This document shows, piece by piece, positions 1-7,242 of a stretch of 27,999 nucleotides of DNA (the stretch's first letter is position 1; each line of letters opens with the position of its first letter). This DNA is from SZUA-451 sp034721895 (lineage in GTDB: Bacteria > Campylobacterota > Campylobacteria > Campylobacterales > Sulfurovaceae), in the NCBI GenBank assembly GCA_034721895.1, contig JAYEND010000023.1, forward strand, positions 1 to 27,999, written 5' to 3'. The translations under genes were made by a program, and so were the position numbers. Below the pieces are notes generated by a model. It was given only the letters and a program-made list of their open reading frames with translations, ran no database searches and was not told the DNA's origin.

Positions 1-3
1 ACA

Positions 4-300
4 ATGAAAAAAATCGCAATCGCAATGTTATTTGCAGGTTCTACACTTTTGATGGCTGACGGTGCTGCTGCATATGCTAAATGTGCTGGATGCCACGGAC
101 AAAATGGTGAAAAAGCTGCATTAGGAAAATCTGCAATCATCACAGGTCAGGATGCTGCTAAAACTGTAGAGCAACTGAATGGATATAAGGCTGGCACACT
201 TAACGCGCACGGTATGGGTGGCGTTATGAAAGGTCAGGTAGCTTCTATGGATGATGCTGCTATTCAAGCAGTAGCAGATCACATTGCTGCAATGAAGTAG
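4..300 (+). CDS. Periplasmic class I cytochrome c (c553-like)
   Basis: This is a 98-residue monohaem cytochrome that carries single electrons between respiratory complexes in the periplasm. Residues 1-23 form a signal peptide (MKK, a hydrophobic stretch, AAA), followed at once by the haem-attachment motif CAGCH (C27, C30, H31). The likely sixth haem ligand is M75, in a GGVMKGQV context, followed by a C-terminal helix typical of c553 proteins. Mature size is about 75 residues, which is normal for the family. Only three bases precede the ATG, so its ribosome binding site and promoter lie outside the window. Two hairpins follow the stop, so it is probably the last gene of its transcript. The specific redox partner cannot be read from the sequence. 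Confidence 0.9.
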   Translation: MKKIAIAMLFAGSTLLMADGAAAYAKCAGCHGQNGEKAALGKSAIITGQDAAKTVEQLNGYKAGTLNAHGMGGVMKGQVASMDDAAIQAVADHIAAMK

Positions 301-308
301 AATCTTCT

Positions 309-328
309 CCAAAGCCTTTGGGCTTTGG
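309..328 (+). terminator. Hairpin after cytochrome c gene
   Basis: A perfect 8-bp stem CCAAAGCC/GGCTTTGG with a TTTG loop starts 9 nt after the stop codon. It is followed by an A-rich rather than T-rich tail, so it may work with the second hairpin downstream or protect the mRNA 3' end. Confidence 0.55.
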
Positions 329-330
329 AA

Positions 331-358
331 ATTAAAAATTAGCAATTAAAAATTAAAA
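331..358. repeat. 7-bp periodic tract (4 units, ATTAAAA type)
   Basis: Four consecutive heptamers read ATTAAAA, ATTAGCA, ATTAAAA, ATTAAAA. The same 7-bp period with TTA in phase recurs in other gaps of this window (428-448, 15281-15301, 24795-24829, 24864-24884). Confidence 0.6.
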
Positions 359-368
359 GTTTTGGTAG

Positions 369-395
369 GTTTTTCTTTGAAAAACTTTTATTTTT
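369..395 (+). terminator. Rho-independent terminator
   Basis: The stem GTTTTTC/GAAAAAC (7 bp, TTT loop, 369-385) is followed directly by TTTTATTTTT (386-395), the standard intrinsic-terminator arrangement. It would end the cytochrome c transcript before the zinc uptake operon. Confidence 0.6.
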
Positions 396-427
396 AAGTT
401 TAGAGTAAGTTATCCCGCGTAATCTTC

Positions 428-448
428 CCTTAGCACTTAGCCCTCATC
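428..448. repeat. 7-bp periodic tract (CCTTAGC, ACTTAGC, CCTCATC)
   Basis: Three degenerate heptamers lie in the gap before znuA. They share the 7-bp period of the other intergenic tracts but are less conserved. Confidence 0.35.
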
Positions 449-458
449 ACATTTAGTG

Positions 459-464
459 TATAAT
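459..464 (+). promoter_or_regulatory. Predicted -10 element of znuA operon
   Basis: A perfect TATAAT lies 29 nt before the znuA GTG codon, giving a leader of about 20 nt. No convincing -35 hexamer is visible at the usual distance. I could not recognise a Zur-type operator. Confidence 0.4.
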
Positions 465-492
465 TTTGTAATTTTAATTGGAGAGTTTTGCT

Positions 493-1452
493 GTGAAAAA
501 AGCCCTATTGCTTATCGTTATTGTTTTGTTTGTACTTTTTGCAGTGCTTGTGTATCAAAAAAGCAGTGATATATCTCCTGCAAAGCAAGAGCATACGGTT
601 GTGACAACAATCTATCCGATTTACTTCATGACCAAAGAGATCGCAGGAGAGCATGTTAATGTTAAGCGTCTGATCAAGCCGGGAAGCGAGATCCACTCCT
701 TCTCTCCGACTCCTGCCAATATGGTTGAGTTGGATAAAGCTGATCTGTTGATCACATTGGGTAAAGAGCTGGAGCCATGGACCGGGAAGCTTTCAGCTGC
801 AACCCATGTGGAGATACTCTCACTGGGAGAGGGGTTGGATCTGGTCAGGAATTCAGAGCAATCACCGGAGCATCATGCAGAGCATAAGAGTGAAGAGGGA
901 TCTGGCCATCAGCAGCATCGTGCAGGAATTGATCCTCATGTCTGGCTCGATATTGACAATAACAGAAAAATAGTGGGGATGATCAGCAGGAGACTCTCAG
1001 TTCTGTATCCTGAATATAGTACCCAATTTGAAGAAAATGCCTTAAAGATGCAAGCGAAGTCAAAAACAGTTCAAAAAGCATATGAACAAGGGTTAAAGCA
1101 GTGCGCAAAACATACCATTCTGGTTGCCCATGATGCCTTTGGTTACATGGAGAGAGCGTATGGTTTTGAAGCTGAGAGTATCATGGGGGTTTTTGCCAAC
1201 TCCAGACCCGATGCTGCCAAAATTGCCGAATTGACGAAGATGATCAAAGAAAAGAAACTGCGTTATCTTTTCTTTGACCCTATGGTTTCAAGCAAAAGTG
1301 CATCACAGTTGGCTCACGATATGAATTTGACACTTGAGCCACTCTATACGCTGGGGAATATCTCTCTGGAGAATGAGAAAAAAGATGAGAATTTCCTAAT
1401 GCTTCTCTATTTTAATCTCAAGCAGCTTCGCAAAGGGCTTGAATGTCGGTAA
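493..1452 (+). CDS. znuA: Zinc ABC transporter substrate-binding protein ZnuA
   Basis: This is the periplasmic zinc-capture component of a high-affinity ABC importer (cluster A-I/ZnuA family). I chose GTG at 493 because TTGGAGAG sits just upstream and the product then starts with a positive MKK and one hydrophobic segment (residues about 4-20), a signal peptide or anchor. An in-frame TTG at 478 has no such support. Metal ligands expected for the family are present: H68, H139 (in DPHVWLD) and H203 (in VAHDAFGY). The acidic fourth position may be D252. His as third ligand, plus a His-rich loop around residues 117-132, favours zinc over manganese. Length is 319 residues, normal for the family. 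The gene overlaps znuC by 10 bp, so the two are probably translationally coupled. Confidence 0.9.
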   Translation: MKKALLLIVIVLFVLFAVLVYQKSSDISPAKQEHTVVTTIYPIYFMTKEIAGEHVNVKRLIKPGSEIHSFSPTPANMVELDKADLLITLGKELEPWTGKLSAATHVEILSLGEGLDLVRNSEQSPEHHAEHKSEEGSGHQQHRAGIDPHVWLDIDNNRKIVGMISRRLSVLYPEYSTQFEENALKMQAKSKTVQKAYEQGLKQCAKHTILVAHDAFGYMERAYGFEAESIMGVFANSRPDAAKIAELTKMIKEKKLRYLFFDPMVSSKSASQLAHDMNLTLEPLYTLGNISLENEKKDENFLMLLYFNLKQLRKGLECR

Positions 1453-2201
1453 TCCGTGTCGAAGACCTGAATTACCGTGTAGGTGATCAGCAGATCCTGA
1501 GTAATATCTCTTTCAGTGTGGAGCAGGGGGAATATGTCGCACTTCTGGGGCCCAATGGCGGAGGGAAAACCACATTGGTGAAAATACTGCTGGGGTTGCT
1601 GACTCCGACTAGTGGCAGGATAGAGATCTTCGGGGTGGAGAGGAAACGGTTCAAATCATGGAGTAAGATCGGGTATGTTCCGCAGAATGTCTCTCTCTTT
1701 GACAGTAATTTCCCTCTCAGTGTTTACGAAACGGTCTCTCTGGGATTGGCCGGAAAAAAGAGATGGTTCAGTTTGCTGAACAGCAAGGAGAGGATGCAGA
1801 TCGAAGAGGCGATCAAAACAGCATTGATCAGTGACCTCAGAGAGAAAAACCTCTCTGAACTTTCGGGAGGACAGCGGCAAAGGGTGATGATCGCCAGGGC
1901 ACTGGTCAGCCAACCCGAGATACTGATACTGGATGAGCCAAGTACAGGGGTGGATATTGCTTCTCAGAGAAAGTTTTACCAATTTCTCAAAGCACTCAAT
2001 AAAAACCGAAATCTGACTATTATCTTCATTACCCATGACTTGGGAGTCATTGCAGATGATGTAACACATGTCCTGGCAGTGAACCAGAAACTAGTTTTCT
2101 CCGGGACAGCAGAGGAGATGCTGAACTGTGAAGCAGTCAGTGAAGTCTATGGTACAAAAAGTCATGTGATCCATCATCACTGCGGAGGACATGAATGCTA
2201 G
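1443..2201 (+). CDS. znuC: Zinc ABC transporter ATP-binding protein ZnuC
   Basis: This is the cytoplasmic ATPase that powers zinc import through ZnuB. All ABC hallmarks are present: Walker A GPNGGGKTT (residues 36-44), the Q-loop around Q81, signature LSGGQ (140-144), Walker B LILDEP (161-166) and the H-loop in FITHD. The product is 252 residues, typical of the family. Its C-terminus is rich in His and Cys (HVIHHHCGGHEC), which could bind or sense zinc; that is inference. The start lies inside znuA, and the stop overlaps the start of znuB by 7 bp, which argues for one tightly coupled operon. Confidence 0.92.
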   Translation: MSVIRVEDLNYRVGDQQILSNISFSVEQGEYVALLGPNGGGKTTLVKILLGLLTPTSGRIEIFGVERKRFKSWSKIGYVPQNVSLFDSNFPLSVYETVSLGLAGKKRWFSLLNSKERMQIEEAIKTALISDLREKNLSELSGGQRQRVMIARALVSQPEILILDEPSTGVDIASQRKFYQFLKALNKNRNLTIIFITHDLGVIADDVTHVLAVNQKLVFSGTAEEMLNCEAVSEVYGTKSHVIHHHCGGHEC

Positions 2202-3001
2202 GCGGAATGCTTGAGATCTTTGATTATGATTTTATGCAGAGAGCTTTCGTTGTGGGGATATCACTCTCTTTGCTGACAGCAATATTGGGAAGTTTTATCG
2301 TTTTAAAACGCTACGCAATGCTCCCCGATGCACTTTCGCATATTGCCTTGCTTGGCGTTGGGATCGGGCTGGTAACCCACTCTTCACCAATCTACGTACC
2401 TATCGTTGTCGTTGTGATCGCAGGAATTGCTATCGAATATCTGCGTTTCAAAAAACTTCTCTATTCCGATGCAATTCTATCGATTTTCCTCTCGGGTGCT
2501 CTGGCTATGGCTATTGTCCTGATCAATCTCTCCGATGGATTCAATGCATCACTTTTTTCCTATCTTTTTGGTTCGATCACGGCTGTGAGTGATGATGAGA
2601 TGAAGATCACCCTTGGATTTACGGCAATTGCACTGCTGTTGCTTCTGGGAAGCTACCGAAAATTACTGTTTGCTGCACTGGATGAAGAGGCAGCACAGGC
2701 AAGTGGGATCAAAGTCTTTTGGCTGAACTTAATGCTGGTCGTACTCAGTGCCGTCACAGTGGCTCTGGCAATGCGCATCGTGGGTATCCTCCTGATCGGG
2801 GCATTGATGGTTCTTCCTATTTCAACTGCTCTACTTTACAAAGAGAACTTTTTTAAAACAGTTCTCATGGCAATTCTCTTCTCTCTGGTCAGTGTCATTT
2901 CAGGGTTGTTTATCTCCTTTTATTTGGGGATCTCCTCCGGTGCCGCAATCGTATTGGTGGCATTGGGATTTTTTATTCTCTCTTTGCTTTTGAATGTGTA
3001 G
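2195..3001 (+). CDS. znuB: Zinc ABC transporter permease ZnuB
   Basis: This is a polytopic inner-membrane permease of the ABC-3 family (zinc/manganese/iron chelate type), 268 residues with about eight hydrophobic segments. Family features include the early segment with FIVLKRYAMLPDALSHIALLG (residues about 33-53), where the D-x-L-S-H motif is characteristic, and a glycine- and leucine-rich C-terminal half containing GILLIGALMVLP. The ATG at 2195 overlaps the end of znuC; an in-frame ATG at 2207 is an alternative start. The order A-C-B and the overlaps show one transcription unit. No zur regulator gene lies in the window. Confidence 0.9.
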   Translation: MLGGMLEIFDYDFMQRAFVVGISLSLLTAILGSFIVLKRYAMLPDALSHIALLGVGIGLVTHSSPIYVPIVVVVIAGIAIEYLRFKKLLYSDAILSIFLSGALAMAIVLINLSDGFNASLFSYLFGSITAVSDDEMKITLGFTAIALLLLLGSYRKLLFAALDEEAAQASGIKVFWLNLMLVVLSAVTVALAMRIVGILLIGALMVLPISTALLYKENFFKTVLMAILFSLVSVISGLFISFYLGISSGAAIVLVALGFFILSLLLNV

Positions 3002-3027
3002 AGATAAAAATTAAGAGAGAATAGCTG

Positions 3028-3843
3028 ATGATTAATATTGTAATTACAGGGTGCAGTTCAGGAATAGGATTGGCTACTGCGCATTATCTCAAGGAGAGAT
3101 TTGTCAAAGTCTATCCTACGGCAAGAGACCCCAAAGATGTAGAGATGCTCCAGGAGCTTGGGTTTGACAATGCTATGAAGCTCGATGTCACCAAACCTGA
3201 AGAGATAAGAACTGTCATCGACAGAGTCCTGGAAATTGATAAGACGATCGATGTCTGGTTCAACAATGCAGGTTTCGGACAGCCCGGCATGACGGAAGAC
3301 ATTACGACCTCAGTACTTAGAGAACAGTTTGAGACCAATGTTTTCGGACTGCATGAGTGTACCAGGCAAATCATCCCCGTCATGCGAAAACAGGGATATG
3401 GCAAGATTATTCAGCATAGTTCCGTACTCGGCCTTATCTCACTCTCTGGCAGAGGTGCCTACAATGCCAGTAAATATGCCGTCGAAGGTTTAACCGATAC
3501 CCTTCGTCTGGAATTAAAAGAGACGAAAATCTATCCCGTTCTGCTGAATACAGGCCCTATCACAAGTGACTTTCGTAAAAATGCCATACTCAAATTGAGA
3601 GCAAATGTAGATATTGAACATTCTTCGTTTAAAGAAAAATATCTAGACAGTATTAATGGTGCTGTAAAAAAAGTTCCTTTTAATGAAGAAGCCGACTCTG
3701 TAGCGAAAGTGGTACATACCATTATCCTGGAAGATAAACCAAAACCGAGATACTACATCACCAAAGCAACCACTCTTCTTGGGGGCTTGAAAAGAGTACT
3801 CAGCACAAGGTTACTTGATAAAATCTTGATGAAAAATGGATAA
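3028..3843 (+). CDS. Short-chain dehydrogenase/reductase (classical SDR)
   Basis: This is an NAD(P)-dependent oxidoreductase with a Rossmann fold. Visible motifs are the cofactor-binding TGCSSGIG (residues 7-14), NNAG (79-82), structural N104, and the catalytic set S132, Y145 and K149 (YNASK). The 271-residue length and a C-terminal extension after about residue 190 fit SDRs acting on lipid-like, retinol or sugar substrates, but the substrate cannot be assigned. An R or D after the second strand (TARDP, 31-35) suggests NADP(H) preference; this is a weak inference. It starts 26 nt after znuB, so it may be read through from the zinc operon, although no functional link is evident. Confidence 0.85.
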   Translation: MINIVITGCSSGIGLATAHYLKERFVKVYPTARDPKDVEMLQELGFDNAMKLDVTKPEEIRTVIDRVLEIDKTIDVWFNNAGFGQPGMTEDITTSVLREQFETNVFGLHECTRQIIPVMRKQGYGKIIQHSSVLGLISLSGRGAYNASKYAVEGLTDTLRLELKETKIYPVLLNTGPITSDFRKNAILKLRANVDIEHSSFKEKYLDSINGAVKKVPFNEEADSVAKVVHTIILEDKPKPRYYITKATTLLGGLKRVLSTRLLDKILMKNG

Positions 3844-3866
3844 ATATATAAAATCTATAGATTTAC

Positions 3867-3895
3867 TTGACAATAGAAATTAATTATGTTATTAT
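3867..3895 (+). promoter_or_regulatory. Consensus sigma70-type promoter for DUF4395-rrf2-metY operon
   Basis: TTGACA (3867-3872) and TATTAT (3890-3895) are separated by exactly 17 bp and lie 30 nt upstream of the DUF4395 ATG. The upstream sequence is AT-rich. The same -35/-10 pair with the same spacing occurs before amrS. An Rrf2 protein encoded in the operon is a candidate autoregulator here. Confidence 0.7.
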
Positions 3896-3924
3896 TCATT
3901 AATAAATCAACATAAAGGATTCTC

Positions 3925-4365
3925 ATGTCCCCATCTTGTCCCATATCAGGTCGAAGAATTGACAGCAATGTGGTACGTTCAATCTCTGTAGGTATCGCCC
4001 TTACGGCAATTCTTCTCCTGCTCACGCATCAGTTTGTATTCGCCTTTATTCTTCTTGCTGATTTTACATTCAGGGTTTTGAGACTGAATCAATACAGTCC
4101 CTTCTGCACAACTGCCTCATTTATACTGAATAGTATTCATGCCACTCCGCGCATGGGTGACGAAGCTCCCAAACGTTTTGCTCTCTATCTGGGGTGGGGA
4201 ATGAGCATTCTGATCACACTTTTCTTTTTGTTTGGGCTTGACTTGGCGGCAGAGGTACTGGTCTGGGTGCTTCTCTCCTGCGCATTGATGGAGGCAATCT
4301 TTGAGTTTTGTGTAGGTTGCACACTTTATCATTATCTGAAAATATTTCGGATTATTCGCTCTTGA
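3925..4365 (+). CDS. DUF4395 family membrane protein
   Basis: This 146-residue integral membrane protein matches the DUF4395 pattern: a short N-terminal CPISGR motif (Cys at residue 5) followed by hydrophobic segments at about 19-34, 36-50, 88-107 and 110-125. The biochemical function of the family is not established. The N-terminal Cys and the location upstream of an Rrf2 regulator and a sulfhydrylase-like enzyme suggest a role linked to sulfur or thiol metabolism, by inference only. A good promoter lies 30 nt upstream, and AAAGGA precedes the ATG at a suitable distance. Its TGA stop overlaps the TTG start proposed for the regulator (TTGA), so the two are probably coupled. Confidence 0.75.
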   Translation: MSPSCPISGRRIDSNVVRSISVGIALTAILLLLTHQFVFAFILLADFTFRVLRLNQYSPFCTTASFILNSIHATPRMGDEAPKRFALYLGWGMSILITLFFLFGLDLAAEVLVWVLLSCALMEAIFEFCVGCTLYHYLKIFRIIRS

Positions 4366-4775
4366 TCGGGATATCCACAAAGAGTGTCTATGCAGTGGCA
4401 GCACTTTATGAATTAGGAAATGGTTCACCGGATAAGCTGATGAAGATCAAGGAGATCGCCAAAGCGGCAGATATCCCCCAGAATTTCCTGGAACAGATAC
4501 TTCTGGAACTGAGGAAAAACGGGCTGCTTGTCAGTGTCAAGGGTGCACATGGCGGCTACAGGCTGGCAAAGCCGCTTTCAGATATACTTCTCAAAGATAT
4601 TATGATGATACTTGAGAGTGATGCATTCGGCAATCCCTGCAAGACGGATGACCCGGCACTCAAACTCTTTTGGAAAGAGATGAATGAAAAGACAGAACAA
4701 CTTTTTGAAGTTCCTCTCTCTGAACTTAACAGCTGTCAGCAGAGAGTCAATACCACACTGAATTATACCATTTAG
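4362..4775 (+). CDS. Rrf2 family transcriptional regulator
   Basis: This is a small winged-helix DNA-binding regulator of the Rrf2 family (IscR, CymR, NsrR relatives). I chose TTG at 4362 because Rrf2 proteins begin right at the ISTKSVYAVAALYEL helix; this gives 137 residues and a 4-bp overlap with the previous stop. A TTG at 4308 would add 18 residues not expected in the family. The recognition region is at about 31-48 (EIAKAADIPQNFLEQIL) and the wing at 60-69 (KGAHGGYRLA). Only C93 and C125 are present, so the three-Cys iron-sulfur site of IscR is missing. That makes it more CymR-like, and CymR controls cysteine metabolism by protein-protein interaction. The sulfhydrylase gene starts 5 nt downstream and is the obvious candidate target. 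Confidence 0.85.
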   Translation: MIGISTKSVYAVAALYELGNGSPDKLMKIKEIAKAADIPQNFLEQILLELRKNGLLVSVKGAHGGYRLAKPLSDILLKDIMMILESDAFGNPCKTDDPALKLFWKEMNEKTEQLFEVPLSELNSCQQRVNTTLNYTI

Positions 4776-4780
4776 GATAG

Positions 4781-6031
4781 ATGATGAATAACTTTGAATA
4801 TTACAATACTTTACTGGTGCAGGAGGTCGGAGGCAAAACAGGAGCGATCGCTCCGGCTATTGTTCCTGCTGCTGCTTTTGGCTATACAGATGCACAAGAG
4901 GCGGAAGCGATCTTTTCAGGTGAAGTAGGACTTCCTCTCTATGCCCGTGTCGGCAACCCGACCAACGGTAAGCTCGAAAAGATCGTCACTGCGATGGAGG
5001 ATGGTACCGGTGCGATCGCAACCTCTTCAGGGATGGGTGCATTGGCGATGGTTCTGACAGCCTTTCTGAAGCAGGGTGATGAGATCCTCTGTATCGGCGG
5101 TTTTTTCGGCGGGACTTATACTCTGGTCAATGAGACCATGAGGCGATTTGGTGTCAAAAGCCGTTTTTGTGATGTGGATGCACTGGGCGAGATCAAAGAA
5201 GCCCTGCAGTCAGGCGTGCAGATGGTAATCTGCGAGAGTGCAGGAAACCCCAGTTTGAAACTTCCTGACCTGAACAAGATCGGTGCACTTTGCGATCACT
5301 ATCAGACTCTTTTTGTTGTGGATAATACGATCACACCGTTGATCGTCCATCCTTTTGAAGCCGGTGCGGATATTGTTATTTATTCTTCAACCAAGATCAT
5401 GAGTGGACACAGTGCTGCATTGGGAGGAATCGCGGTATTCAGAGCAGTGAAAGAGTCTGATAAGCTGTATCAGAAGAAGTACCAGGCACTTCATCCTATC
5501 GTCAACAAGATGAAAGAGAAAGCGATGATCGCAATCTGTAAAAAAAGAGCGATGCGTGATATCGGTATGACAGCCAATGCCTTTGGGTCCTTCCTGACAA
5601 TGCTTGGACTTGAGACGTTGGCACTGCGTGTTGAGCGGATCAATGCCAGTGTCGAAACCTTTGCCAAAATCCTCTCAGAAAAACTTCCGACAGGGTATGA
5701 AATTCGCCATCCTTCTTTGCCAAACCATGAGCACCATGCACGTTATCAGGAGCTTTATCCTGACGGCTGTGGTTCGATCGTGACACTCGACTGCGGCAGC
5801 AAGGAGGCAGCTTTCCGACTGCTGGATAGGCTGACACTGATCACGCAGACAGCCAATATAGGAGATAACCGTACCCTGGCATTGCACATGAGAAGTACGA
5901 TCTACAGAGATTTTGATGAGGAGACGAGAACGTTCCTGGGTGTTACTGAGGGGTTAATACGTATTTCAATCGGATTGGAAGATCCACAGGCAATCGCTGA
6001 TGATTTTGTCAAGGCTGCTTTGGGGGAGTAG
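4781..6031 (+). CDS. Cys/Met-metabolism PLP enzyme, O-acetylhomoserine sulfhydrylase-like
   Basis: This 416-residue protein belongs to the gamma-family of PLP enzymes (cystathionine gamma-synthase, methionine gamma-lyase, MetY). Visible motifs are YARVGNPT (54-61), the SSGMGA loop that holds the cofactor phosphate (82-87), D181 in VVDNT, and K205 in SSTKIMSGH, the Schiff-base lysine. The length and the inserted helical stretch around residues 220-260 fit O-acetylhomoserine sulfhydrylase (about 420 residues) better than cystathionine synthases (about 380-390). The likely reaction is sulfide plus O-acetylhomoserine giving homocysteine. Methionine gamma-lyase is the main alternative. It is encoded 5 nt after the Rrf2 gene, in the same operon. 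ATG at 4784 is an equally possible start. Confidence 0.8.
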   Translation: MMNNFEYYNTLLVQEVGGKTGAIAPAIVPAAAFGYTDAQEAEAIFSGEVGLPLYARVGNPTNGKLEKIVTAMEDGTGAIATSSGMGALAMVLTAFLKQGDEILCIGGFFGGTYTLVNETMRRFGVKSRFCDVDALGEIKEALQSGVQMVICESAGNPSLKLPDLNKIGALCDHYQTLFVVDNTITPLIVHPFEAGADIVIYSSTKIMSGHSAALGGIAVFRAVKESDKLYQKKYQALHPIVNKMKEKAMIAICKKRAMRDIGMTANAFGSFLTMLGLETLALRVERINASVETFAKILSEKLPTGYEIRHPSLPNHEHHARYQELYPDGCGSIVTLDCGSKEAAFRLLDRLTLITQTANIGDNRTLALHMRSTIYRDFDEETRTFLGVTEGLIRISIGLEDPQAIADDFVKAALGE

Positions 6032-6044
6032 GCAGAGGTTTTTG

Positions 6045-6087
6045 ATATATAAAATTTATTTACAATAAATTTTATATATGATATAGT
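6045..6087 (+). promoter_or_regulatory. AT-only palindrome overlapping a predicted promoter
   Basis: Two perfect 16-bp arms (6045-6060 ATATATAAAATTTATT and 6064-6079) are separated by TAC. A promoter pair TTTACA (6059-6064) and TATAGT (6082-6087), with a 17-bp spacer, overlaps it, so the palindrome is centred on the -35 element. This is the layout of an operator for a dimeric repressor. A weak bidirectional terminator for the upstream gene is the alternative. Confidence 0.55.
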
Positions 6088-6115
6088 ATATAAATATTAT
6101 TTATTGGAGAAAGTT

Positions 6116-7228
6116 GTGTTTGATTATGGTAAGCCGGTCAGGGGTGACAAATTTTTTGATAGAACCAAGGCAAAGAAAGAGTTGGAAAGCTTTATCGGTA
6201 ATGGTACAGACTTTATGATCAAAGCTCCGAGAAGATATGGCAAGACCTCATTGATACTTGAAGTCCTAAAAGAGAAAAAGTTTATTTATCTTGATATCAG
6301 AAGGCTCCCCCGGCTTTCTATGCTCTCGGAAATAATTCTGAACGAAGCATATAAACAGGCAGGTATCTCAGGTTTTGTTCAAAAGGCAAAAAAAAATGCA
6401 GTTTCGCTACTTAAAGAGGGCAAAGTGAGCTTCAAAGTTGATCTTTCTATCCTGGAACTTGGTGCAGAGTTCTATGCTGACAATACAGACAAGATAAACC
6501 CATGTGAAGAATTGCAGTTGGCACTTGAAAGTGTTGACAGGATTGCAAGGGGGCTAGGTAGAGAATTTATCGTGGTTTTTGATGAATTCCAGGATATCAA
6601 GCGTTTTAATTGTGATGGTATAGATATCACGGAGATATTGAGAGGCACATTACAGCATATGGGCAGTATACATGCTATCTTTTTGGGGAGTATTGAGTCT
6701 ATTATGACAAACATATTCGAGTCAAAGAAATCGCCATTTTATAATTTTTGCCGTAAGGTAACTCTTGGGCCATTTGATATTCAGGAAGTTCACAAGGACT
6801 TAATCGCTGCATTTTCCAGTAGAAAGATCTATTTTGAAGAGGATAAAGATTTAAAAGAGACTCTTGATAGATTAAAGGGACATCCGGCAAACACTATGTT
6901 GGTGATGCAGAATATTTATTATCATACACTTGAAAAGAAAAACAAACTTGTTAAAAAAAGAGTACTTGATATCGCTTACGAAAAAGCCTATGAAGAACAG
7001 ATGGATCTTGTGGAGCAATATATCATCGAACTAAACACGAGAAAAAACCACCATGATGTTATCTATCGTACAGCCATTGGTGCGAAACAGGCATTGGGAG
7101 GTGCAGCTCTTTATCAGGTACGCAGCTCTTTGGTGGATAAGGGGTATATGCATAAAAATAACAAAGATGAATATGTAATAATTGATAATTTTTTAGAAGA
7201 GTATCTCAAAAGGACGGAGATCTCCTAA
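6116..7228 (+). CDS. AAA family P-loop ATPase (archaeal ATPase_2-like)
   Basis: This is a 370-residue predicted ATPase of the kind called archaeal AAA (ATPase_2). The start GTG at 6116 was chosen because GGAG (6106-6109) lies 6 nt upstream; an in-frame TTG at 6104 would overlap that site. Features are an N-terminal box before the P-loop (VRGDKFFDR), Walker A APRRYGKTSL (37-46), Walker B FIVVFDEFQD (151-160), a sensor-1-like LGSIES segment near 190, and a C-terminal winged-helix-like region (about 315-365, ending in VIIDNFLEEYL). The cellular role of the family is unknown; members are patchy and often horizontally acquired. The gene stands alone, converges on the next gene with a 14-nt gap, and is more A/T-rich than its neighbours, consistent with transfer. 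It has its own palindromic promoter. Confidence 0.75.
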   Translation: MFDYGKPVRGDKFFDRTKAKKELESFIGNGTDFMIKAPRRYGKTSLILEVLKEKKFIYLDIRRLPRLSMLSEIILNEAYKQAGISGFVQKAKKNAVSLLKEGKVSFKVDLSILELGAEFYADNTDKINPCEELQLALESVDRIARGLGREFIVVFDEFQDIKRFNCDGIDITEILRGTLQHMGSIHAIFLGSIESIMTNIFESKKSPFYNFCRKVTLGPFDIQEVHKDLIAAFSSRKIYFEEDKDLKETLDRLKGHPANTMLVMQNIYYHTLEKKNKLVKKRVLDIAYEKAYEEQMDLVEQYIIELNTRKNHHDVIYRTAIGAKQALGGAALYQVRSSLVDKGYMHKNNKDEYVIIDNFLEEYLKRTEIS

Positions 7229-7242
7229 AGCCAGTCGAAAAT

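Noticed and set aside
478..492. Upstream in-frame TTG start for znuA
   Set aside because: The sequence TTGGAGAG itself looks like the ribosome binding site for GTG 493, and the product from 493 has a normal signal sequence.
4308..4361. Longer Rrf2 regulator starting at TTG 4308
   Set aside because: Rrf2 proteins start at the ISTKxxYAxxAL helix; the extra 18 residues lie inside the DUF4395 gene in another frame and match nothing in the family.
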